Shown piece after piece: positions 1-6,615 of a DNA stretch of 10,130 nucleotides. Below the pieces are notes generated by a model. It searched no databases. It was given only the letters and a program-made list of their open reading frames with translations, and had not been told where the DNA came from. This stretch comes from Clostridia bacterium (GTDB taxonomy: Bacteria > Bacillota > Clostridia > CAKSNL01 > HGM11501). The stretch covers positions 1 to 10,130 of the forward strand of contig JAFPCL010000024.1 of assembly GCA_017390225.1 (NCBI GenBank), read 5' to 3'. Each line of letters opens with the position of its first letter. Positions within the stretch are counted from its first letter, which is position 1. The position numbers were made by a program, and so were the translations under genes.

Positions 1-23
1 CCCTTGCAAACAGCTATATTTGC

Positions 24-31
24 AAGGGGTG
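24..31 (+). promoter_or_regulatory. Shine-Dalgarno site that sets the flippase start
   Basis: AAGGGGTG at 24-31 is close to the AAGGAGGTG consensus. Counted from the last G of the GGGG core it lies 7 nt before the TTG at 37-39. This favours TTG-37 over the in-frame TTG at 4-6, which has no ribosome binding site visible in the window. Confidence 0.7.
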
Positions 32-36
32 ATTTT

Positions 37-1422
37 TTGAGAAGAACAAGTGCAATATATGGCGTTATCTTTCTTTCCATAACCAATCTTTTCTTGCAAC
101 TTCTGAGCTTTTTGTATCGGATTATGTTGTCAAAGTATGCAGGCGCAGAAGGCATGGGGCTCATGTCTGTTCTGATGCCTGTCTATGCTTTTTTGTCTGC
201 ATGTGTGCTTCCGGGACTGACGATTGCAGTGTCGGCAATGGGGGCAAGGGCGTGGACGTTGGGAAGAGAAGGGGATCTCAAGGCTATGGTGAAAAGTGCG
301 CGCCGACTGTTTTTTATCGGATATGGCATTTTGTTTTTTGTGGTGTTTCCGTCAGCTGGTTGGATTGCCGAGCATATTTTAGGAGATGTTGCTTTAAAAA
401 AAGCACTGCGTCTTCTATTATTTTGTTTCTTGTTTGCGGGTGCCGAAAGTACGGGAAAGGCGGCGTTGATGGCGGCAAAACAAATTGAAAAGCCTTTTTT
501 GTCCGAATTAACGGAACAGTCGGTTCGTTTTGTTTCCGTATATCTTTTTTTGCAACGGGCAAAAGGAGGTGTCGGGACCGTGGAGGCGATAATATACGGC
601 ATGGCAGTCAGCGAGCTGTTTGGTGGACTGGCACTGCATTTGCTGTATAAAAAAGCATTTTCGGAAGAAACGAAAAAAACAAAGCACATATATGCAAAAG
701 AAATTTTAAAAACAGCGATTCCCGTTAATGCCTCGGGCATCGCTTCTTCGGCGTTGAATACCATGATATCTGCATGGCTTCCGGTGGGGCTTACTCTGTT
801 CGGTTTGGATAGAAAAACCGCATTGTGTGAGATTGGTGCGCTATCTATGGCATCTTCCGTAACCATGTTCCCGACCGTGCTTGTGGGAGCGGTAGGGAAC
901 ATTTTGATGCAACGGCTGAATGGTGCGGCGGCAAGAAAAGACCGCAAGGATATTCGGAGAAAGCTATCTCGTGCATGGTGCGCCACGGCTTGCATAGCGG
1001 TCTTGTCTTTGGCTTTTTTTCTGCTGTTTGGAGAAAAAGTCTGTTTTTGGATTTATAAAAACAAATCGGCACAAGAGATGGTGCCCTCTCTTGCTTGTCT
1101 TGCGGCACTTTCTTATTTCAGTATGATTTTACACAGCGCACAAAACGGACTGGGATTACAAGTGAAATCTGCCCTTTCAAATTTTACGGCGATGCTCATT
1201 TGCCTGGGTGCGGATTTGTGGCTTGTTCCGCATATTGGAATAAAAGGATATATTGTCGGCATGTTTTTGAGTGAAATCTATGATTTGACGGAAAGTGTTA
1301 TACGTGTGAGAAGCTGTACCGGGTGGCAGATGTTTCCTTTTTTGTCGGCAATGTCGGAAAAAGGAAACACAGGAAAGAATTCTATTGTTGAAATGAACGA
1401 AAAGTTTCATCGGACAGCTTGA
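37..1422 (+). CDS. SpoVB-like polysaccharide flippase (MOP superfamily)
   Basis: Polytopic membrane protein of about 461 residues, expected to flip a lipid-linked glycan across the cytoplasmic membrane, as relatives in the SpoVB/MurJ/Wzx group do. The N-terminal signature is clear: a first hydrophobic helix, then FLYRIMLSKYAGAEGMGLMS and a P-rich second helix (VYAFLSACVLPGLTIAVS), very like SpoVB. Hydrophobic segments recur along the whole length (12-14 helices expected for the family). B. subtilis SpoVB has 518 residues, so this copy is somewhat short. The frame is open to the window edge, so an upstream start is possible, but TTG-37 has a strong Shine-Dalgarno. The stop codon lies inside the -35 box of the next gene's promoter and no terminator is seen. 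The substrate cannot be told: peptidoglycan precursor, spore cortex material or a wall polymer are all possible. The family call is firm and the name spoVB is not certain. Confidence 0.88.
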   Translation: MRRTSAIYGVIFLSITNLFLQLLSFLYRIMLSKYAGAEGMGLMSVLMPVYAFLSACVLPGLTIAVSAMGARAWTLGREGDLKAMVKSARRLFFIGYGILFFVVFPSAGWIAEHILGDVALKKALRLLLFCFLFAGAESTGKAALMAAKQIEKPFLSELTEQSVRFVSVYLFLQRAKGGVGTVEAIIYGMAVSELFGGLALHLLYKKAFSEETKKTKHIYAKEILKTAIPVNASGIASSALNTMISAWLPVGLTLFGLDRKTALCEIGALSMASSVTMFPTVLVGAVGNILMQRLNGAAARKDRKDIRRKLSRAWCATACIAVLSLAFFLLFGEKVCFWIYKNKSAQEMVPSLACLAALSYFSMILHSAQNGLGLQVKSALSNFTAMLICLGADLWLVPHIGIKGYIVGMFLSEIYDLTESVIRVRSCTGWQMFPFLSAMSEKGNTGKNSIVEMNEKFHRTA

Positions 1423-1447
1423 CTTTAAATATGGATTGTGCTATACT
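1419..1447 (+). promoter_or_regulatory. Sigma-A promoter (extended -10) for the surface protein gene
   Basis: TTGACT (1419-1424), a 17-nt spacer and TATACT (1442-1447), with TG at 1439-1440 making an extended -10. This is a near-consensus housekeeping promoter. The predicted transcript start is about 1454, giving a leader of about 40 nt. The -35 box contains the TGA stop (1420-1422) of the flippase gene. Confidence 0.8.
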
Positions 1448-1452
1448 CATGA

Positions 1453-1472
1453 TGTGTAGCTATTTTTACACA
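1453..1472 (+). promoter_or_regulatory. 5'-end stem-loop of the surface protein mRNA
   Basis: TGTGTA (1453-1458) and TACACA (1467-1472) are perfect inverted repeats around an 8-nt loop. The stem begins at or within a base or two of the predicted transcript start, so the mRNA would begin with a hairpin. No T-run follows (the next bases are AAAAGC), so it is not a terminator. Transcript protection is an inference, by analogy with 5' hairpins on stable mRNAs. Confidence 0.4.
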
Positions 1473-1481
1473 AAAGCTTTC

Positions 1482-1487
1482 GGAGGG
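1482..1487 (+). promoter_or_regulatory. Shine-Dalgarno site that sets the surface protein start
   Basis: GGAGGG at 1482-1487 lies 7 nt before ATG-1495. An in-frame TTG at 1489-1491 is only 1 nt from the site, too close to be used, so ATG-1495 is the start. Confidence 0.8.
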
Positions 1488-1494
1488 ATTGTAC

Positions 1495-4400
1495 ATGAGC
1501 AAACAAACAAACAACAAAAAGAAACAGACAGGCGCATCTTCGCACGGTTTGGCAGTGCGTATTATGGTGTGGGTTTTGGCTATCGCCATGATCGTCACGA
1601 CAGTCGCAGCGGCACTTGTCGGTGTTTTTGCCGGTTCGGCACAGGCAGCGGAGGCAAGCAACGTTTTTCCGGACGTTGCTGCCGGTACCGCACTGGAAAA
1701 AGCAGCGAAAGCCTTGAAAGAAAAAAACATTTTAGATGGTTATACCGACGGGACTTTTAAACCGGAGGGAGATATTACAAGAGCGGAATTTGCAAAAATT
1801 ATTGCTTGCTTTAAAAATGTCGGTTCTTTCATTGAAAAAGATGCTGTTACCGGCTTTGCCGATGTTGACGACACGAACCATTGGGCGCGCGGTTATGTCA
1901 AAGCCGCCAAAAATCTGTCGATCATCGACGGTTTCCCGGATGGGCTTTTTTATCCCGATAACAAGGTAACTTATGAGCAGGCAATCAAAATGGTTGTTTG
2001 TGCTCTCGGTTACACGGGGCTTGCATACCCCGACGGCTATATTTCTTTCGCCATGACCAATAAGCTTTTGATGAATTCCACACACACCAAAGGTTATTCC
2101 GACGCCACAAGCCGCGGAGCGGTTGCAGTTTTGGTATATAATGCTCTTAGTGTCAAACTGTCAACTTCCGTATCTGCCTCCATCGGTGGTGGTGGCGGTG
2201 GCGGAAAAATCAATTCCAGCTCCACGGCAAATGACAGCTTCAAAGACGGACAAACTGTAAAAGGTATTGTGTCCGCTACGTATACGACGTCTCTTACAGC
2301 GGCCACCACAATGCTGGGTGAGAGAGAAATTACCCTTGATTTGACCGACGGCACACAAAAGACTTTGGTGGTTGCCGACAGCTATTCTCGTTTGGATGAC
2401 TATCTCGGATTCCAGGTGCAGGCTGTGATTGATAAAGACGACAATGGGGATGAATACTTCAAAACACTGAAGAAAACCAACAAAAATATAACCCTTTCCA
2501 TTGGTGCAAGCGATTTTAATTCCTTTGAAAAAGTGGAAAACGGCCGTTCTGTTATCTGGTACTGGAATACCAGCGGAAGATCTTCAAAGGCACAGCTTTC
2601 CGAAAAAGGGGTTACGATGCTGTACAACGGCAACTGGGCAGCATATAATGATCAATATCTATCTAAATTCGAATCCGGCAACATTGATTTAATCAGTAAT
2701 GATGGCGATGGATACTATGATATCGCAAAAATCACGTCATACACGACCGGTGTTGTCACCTATGTGGCAAAAACCGGCGGCGAAGTCAGTAAAATCACCT
2801 TCGGCTTCGGTGTTCCGGCGTTGTCCGTGCCGAAATTCTCGGAAAGTGGCGCAAGTTGTAAGGTAGTGAAGAACGGTTCTTCGGCAAGCCTTAAAAGTCT
2901 TGCCATCAATGACGTTGTCAGCTATGCCATTTCTGCCGATGAATCTGTGTATGATTTCCGCATTTCTAATGCAAAAAATTTAAAATCTGTTAAATTGGTT
3001 TCTTATAATGATGGGGCTCTTCGTTTTTCCGGTATTACAGCAAAATACAAAATGACGAAAAGTTTCAAAGAATATGTGGAAAATACAGAAGATTTTGAAC
3101 TGACGACCGGTGCACACTACAATGTGTTCTGCGATTACAATGGTGAGGTGGCCGGTATGGAAGAAGTAGAAGAGAAACAAACGCTTTACTATGCTTATGT
3201 GCTCAAGGCAACCACGACGCAGGAAAGCTCCTCCAAAGAAGAAGTCGCACAAATGATGGTGTTTAGCCTTGGTACAACCGAAAATAAGACGGTTTACGAA
3301 GGTGCTGCCAAAGGCAAGACGAAACAGGTTTCTATCAATTCTACCGTGTTGATTGACGGGGTACAGTTCAAAAAGAATCCCGACGGTGTTGTCGAAGCTT
3401 TGAAGAAGGCGGCAAAGGTCGTTAATGAAGGAAAAGCCAGAGGACGAAATGCGGAAACGGCACAGTTGATTCGCTATAAAGTAAACAGCACCGGTCAGGT
3501 CACGGAGATTGACACGATTCTGGATCAGAACGGAGCCCTGTCGACGGCGGCGGGAGATACGTACAATCAGATGTACATGGGCGCCGCATGCCGTGATGCT
3601 GATGGAACAAGTACGCGCTTTGTTTATCAGGGCAGTGGTAAGTTCACTCGGGCATCCGACGGAGCCGTAATTAAAATGAATTCTTCTACTCGTGTGTTAT
3701 TTGTTCCCGAAAACAGAACGGGAAGCAGTGATGAGTATGTGGGCAAAATGTATGCGGCGGCAAATTACCAGACAGGATTTAGTTATTACTTTGAATCCTA
3801 TAACGTAATCAGCTCCACAGGATATGCTCGCATTGTTCTGCAGTATTATGCAGCGGCAACGGAAGAATTCAACTATATGAGTGACACGGGTATCGTTAGA
3901 GCTGTTGAACAAACAATCAACAGTGACGATGAAGTCATTGTGAAAATCAGCTTTTTCGATATGCTGAAGCTTTCCAATAGAACCGTAACGACCAAAACGA
4001 TTGAACAGACAAATGTTGCCATGAATCTGAATGTTGGCGATGTTTTCCGTTACACAACAACGGGCTCGGGCGACCTTGCAAAGATTAAGCGAGTTGTGGA
4101 CATTGAAAATTTGCCGGTTCTTCGTGTCAACAGCATCGGAGATGCACAGGAACAACGTGTAATTCTCTCTACCGACGGACTGGATGAGGAATGGTCGGAT
4201 TCTGAGGATTCTAAATTCCGGTTGACATACAACACACTGTATAGTTATGATATTGCCTCATCCAATAACGGCGGAACGATGGGTCTGTCTCGTGCACTTA
4301 TTACGGATATAAATTACAGAGATTATATTGCGCAACAAGTGGAAACGTATACGGTTTATAGTTCCACAAAGGTTGTAGAATATAATGCGGACGACTATGA

Positions 4401-6594
4401 TGATCCGAAAGTGATCGTGGGCTCTGTTACTTCTTATTTCCCTGCAAAAAATGACGATAGATTGATGAGCGGTATTCCGCATTTCTATGTGGATATGGTG
4501 GAAAGAGAAGTCCCGGAAGAAACCAATCAAGCGATTGTTCTGACAAAAGACGGCGTTGTAAAATGTGTTTATTACATTTGCAATAGTAAGCAGTTGGATA
4601 CAGTCAATAAAAATTATAAAAACTACACGATTTTAAATTCCGAGATTGACAAGACGCAGCTTGCGGTCGGAGAAACTGCACAGCTTACTTCCTATGTGAC
4701 ATACGGCGACGAAACCAAGCACTATGTCACTCCTGAATACACCGTTACCCCCGAAGGTGCGGTCACGATTGACGAAACCGGACTTGTTACAGCGGTGAAG
4801 GGTGGAAAAATAGAAATTCGAGCAACGCATACGATTAGCGGAAAGGAATACACCGATACGGTGGATCTGGTCATCCGTAAAGAGATTACCTCTTTGACAG
4901 CAGAAGCAGAAACGCTTTCTCTGATTGATGAAAACAGCACAACGATTACTTTGACGGCAGGCTACAATGACGGTTCCTTCGATGTTGTCACTGCAACGGA
5001 TTATCTGATCGACGGAAAGGACACATCAAGTGTAATTTCCTATGCAAACAATAAAGTCACGGCAATCGGTGCCGGTGAAGCAACGCTTACTTTGAAGTAT
5101 GAAGGAATGGAAGCTTCTCTGACGTTTACGGTGATTGAAAAAATTATTGTTGATGTAAAGATTCGCATGGAGAAGACGGAATTGGTTGTCGGACAATCTG
5201 TCGCATATACGGTAGAAGCTGTGTACAACGATGAATCTACAGTGGTTGTTAATCCCGGAGAAAAGAGCACAGAGCAAAAGGCTATCATCTATTTGGAAGA
5301 TGGCGCAGTATATGCCAATAAGCCGGGTACGGAAACTTTCAAAGTCGTATATTCCAGAAAGGGACAACAGTTCACCGACAGTGTGGAAATTACCGTTATT
5401 GAGCGTCAGCAGGTAAGTCTCGTTTTGGAAGCGGATAAAACAGAAGATCTGTATACCGAAGATGAAATCACCTTTAAAGTCTATGCTGTATACAACGACG
5501 ATTTCCGCGAAGAAGTTACGCCGGAAATCGTTTCCTCAGATATAGATGCGGCTCTTGCATTGGTAGAAGGTGTAAAGTATAGACTTCAAAAAGAAGGCAC
5601 GATTACCATCACGGCGACATACGGCGATTTGAGCGGAACAATGGTGCTTGAAGTTGTTAAAAAAGAAATTGAATCGATTACCGCAACCGCAACGGCAACG
5701 GAGTTGATTGAAGGACAAACAGCGGATATTACCGTTATGGCTGTTTACAACAACGGCTCTTCGGAAGATGTGACAGAAGCTGCCGCATTTGTTTCCGGCA
5801 ACGATCATATGACAGTGAGTGCCAACACAGTCACTGCCGTAAAAGCCGGTCTCACGACCGTTGAAATCACATATGGAGAGTTTTCTGCCGATATCTTGTT
5901 TGTGATTATGGCACGAGAAATTACCGGCATTGAGGTTTTGCCTTCTGACGCTACCGTTCTGATTGGAGAGGAATTTGAAATCACAGCTTCCTATGTGTAT
6001 AATGACGGTTCCAAAGAAGATGCATCGGCAGAAGCTTCATTTGCCGTAGCTATTCCGGAATATGTCACAATGGAAGGGAACAAGGCTTTGGCAGTCGCTG
6101 TCGGAACCACGGCAATCACTGTTACCTTGGGCGACGAAACCAAAGAGATTGTGATTACGGTCATCGATGAATCCGCAGTGCCGGCACTGCTTGTTTCAGC
6201 AACATTCGTGCAAGAAGATGCTTCACGCTTTGCAGAGGTTGTGCTGTTTGTAAAAAACAACCCCGGAATCGCATCCTTTGGCTTTGATTTGACCTATGAT
6301 GATACAGTCTTGGATCCTGTATCGGTTCAAAAAATGGATTACACCGGTGGCGTAACAGAACCGGATTACACGGTTCGTCCTCTGCGCATTCTCGGCATCA
6401 GCCCCATGGACTACACAGAGGACGGCGCATTGGTCAAGGTTCGTTTTGAAGTGTCAGCGCAGGTAACGGACGAGACAATGGTAGATTTTTCCGTTTCTTA
6501 TACAGACGGCGATGTTTGTAACCAAGAAAAAGAATCCGTTACACTGAAGATGGATGCCGCGGCTATACAAATGACGATTCCTGTGGCAGAATAA
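1495..6594 (+). CDS. Giant SLH-domain surface protein with Ig-like repeats and cohesin-like C-terminus
   Basis: Exported 1699-residue wall-bound protein. Residues 1-51 form a long signal peptide (KKK-rich start, hydrophobic 20-47, likely cut after AQA at 51). Three SLH repeats follow at about 56-105, 119-173 and 177-225. The first has the canonical ITRAE motif; the others carry the degenerate TYEQ and TSRG. SLH trimers bind secondary wall polymer, usually pyruvylated. A Gly7 linker (231-237) leads to a body of about 800 residues (238-1040) that I cannot assign. It looks beta-rich and has an acidic DGDGYYD loop at 403-409 that could bind calcium. Six Ig-like repeats span 1043-1560, and a cohesin-like module ends the chain (1563-1699). 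Tandem stops TAATAA close the gene. Only a few cysteines are present. The strong promoter fits abundant expression. It may be an S-layer protein, an adhesin or an anchoring scaffold; the sequence does not decide. Confidence 0.92.
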   Translation: MSKQTNNKKKQTGASSHGLAVRIMVWVLAIAMIVTTVAAALVGVFAGSAQAAEASNVFPDVAAGTALEKAAKALKEKNILDGYTDGTFKPEGDITRAEFAKIIACFKNVGSFIEKDAVTGFADVDDTNHWARGYVKAAKNLSIIDGFPDGLFYPDNKVTYEQAIKMVVCALGYTGLAYPDGYISFAMTNKLLMNSTHTKGYSDATSRGAVAVLVYNALSVKLSTSVSASIGGGGGGGKINSSSTANDSFKDGQTVKGIVSATYTTSLTAATTMLGEREITLDLTDGTQKTLVVADSYSRLDDYLGFQVQAVIDKDDNGDEYFKTLKKTNKNITLSIGASDFNSFEKVENGRSVIWYWNTSGRSSKAQLSEKGVTMLYNGNWAAYNDQYLSKFESGNIDLISNDGDGYYDIAKITSYTTGVVTYVAKTGGEVSKITFGFGVPALSVPKFSESGASCKVVKNGSSASLKSLAINDVVSYAISADESVYDFRISNAKNLKSVKLVSYNDGALRFSGITAKYKMTKSFKEYVENTEDFELTTGAHYNVFCDYNGEVAGMEEVEEKQTLYYAYVLKATTTQESSSKEEVAQMMVFSLGTTENKTVYEGAAKGKTKQVSINSTVLIDGVQFKKNPDGVVEALKKAAKVVNEGKARGRNAETAQLIRYKVNSTGQVTEIDTILDQNGALSTAAGDTYNQMYMGAACRDADGTSTRFVYQGSGKFTRASDGAVIKMNSSTRVLFVPENRTGSSDEYVGKMYAAANYQTGFSYYFESYNVISSTGYARIVLQYYAAATEEFNYMSDTGIVRAVEQTINSDDEVIVKISFFDMLKLSNRTVTTKTIEQTNVAMNLNVGDVFRYTTTGSGDLAKIKRVVDIENLPVLRVNSIGDAQEQRVILSTDGLDEEWSDSEDSKFRLTYNTLYSYDIASSNNGGTMGLSRALITDINYRDYIAQQVETYTVYSSTKVVEYNADDYDDPKVIVGSVTSYFPAKNDDRLMSGIPHFYVDMVEREVPEETNQAIVLTKDGVVKCVYYICNSKQLDTVNKNYKNYTILNSEIDKTQLAVGETAQLTSYVTYGDETKHYVTPEYTVTPEGAVTIDETGLVTAVKGGKIEIRATHTISGKEYTDTVDLVIRKEITSLTAEAETLSLIDENSTTITLTAGYNDGSFDVVTATDYLIDGKDTSSVISYANNKVTAIGAGEATLTLKYEGMEASLTFTVIEKIIVDVKIRMEKTELVVGQSVAYTVEAVYNDESTVVVNPGEKSTEQKAIIYLEDGAVYANKPGTETFKVVYSRKGQQFTDSVEITVIERQQVSLVLEADKTEDLYTEDEITFKVYAVYNDDFREEVTPEIVSSDIDAALALVEGVKYRLQKEGTITITATYGDLSGTMVLEVVKKEIESITATATATELIEGQTADITVMAVYNNGSSEDVTEAAAFVSGNDHMTVSANTVTAVKAGLTTVEITYGEFSADILFVIMAREITGIEVLPSDATVLIGEEFEITASYVYNDGSKEDASAEASFAVAIPEYVTMEGNKALAVAVGTTAITVTLGDETKEIVITVIDESAVPALLVSATFVQEDASRFAEVVLFVKNNPGIASFGFDLTYDDTVLDPVSVQKMDYTGGVTEPDYTVRPLRILGISPMDYTEDGALVKVRFEVSAQVTDETMVDFSVSYTDGDVCNQEKESVTLKMDAAAIQMTIPVAE
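4621..6174 (+). repeat. Six tandem Ig-like (Big) domain repeats, protein level
   Basis: Six units of about 84-92 residues at 1043-1126, 1128-1217, 1218-1303, 1304-1390, 1391-1474 and 1475-1560 of the surface protein. Each has an early hydrophobic strand, a phrase such as L-x-x-G/E-x-x-x-x-(I/L)-T, a central (V/T/G)Y-(N/G)-(D/N) motif (YGDE, YNDG, YNDE, YNDD, YNNG, YNDG), then a V-T-A-V/I-x-x-G-type turn and a closing TVIEK/VVKKE-like strand that joins the next unit. This is the pattern of bacterial Ig-like group 2 domains. DNA identity between units is low, so this is an old expansion and not a recent slippage array. Confidence 0.8.
6181..6591 (+). other. Cohesin-like C-terminal module of the surface protein
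   Basis: Residues 1563-1699 follow the cohesin plan. A first strand is followed by VVLFVKNNPGIASFGFDLTY, then DDTVLDPVSV, a middle stretch with RILGISPMDYTEDGALVKV, and a final RFEVSAQVTDE strand. The signature 'n-p-G-I-a-s-F-x-F-D-L-x-Y-D-x-x-V-L', followed by 'G-x-L-x-x-x-x-F-x-V', is typical of cohesin and related beta-sandwiches. Family assignment is by eye only. A cohesin-fold domain without dockerin binding is the main alternative. Confidence 0.6.
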
Positions 6595-6602
6595 TAAAGA
6601 AA

Positions 6603-6608
6603 AAGGAG
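6603..6608 (+). promoter_or_regulatory. Shine-Dalgarno site that sets the GH-like gene start
   Basis: AAGGAG at 6603-6608 lies 7 nt before ATG-6616 but only 1 nt before the in-frame ATG at 6610. The second ATG is therefore the likely start. The site sits in the 21-nt gap after the surface protein gene, which holds no promoter or terminator. Confidence 0.75.
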
Positions 6609-6615
6609 TATGGAT

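Noticed and set aside
183..995. Minus-strand ORF of 270 codons inside the flippase gene
   Set aside because: It lies fully antisense to a well-supported membrane protein, and its translation is Ser/Pro/Cys-mixed with no recognisable domain.
1453..1480. Terminator for the flippase gene
   Set aside because: The short stem is followed by AAAAGC and not by a T-run, and it lies downstream of the next gene's promoter.
1419..1760. Plus-strand ORF of 113 codons starting at the flippase stop
   Set aside because: It runs out of frame through the promoter, leader and signal peptide of the surface protein, and its product (RFGSAYYGVGFGYRHD...) looks like a frame shadow.
2185..2205. Microsatellite-like GGT/GGC run as a phase-variation site
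   Set aside because: It is a triplet run coding for seven glycines, with mixed codons, so slippage would only change linker length and would not switch the gene off.
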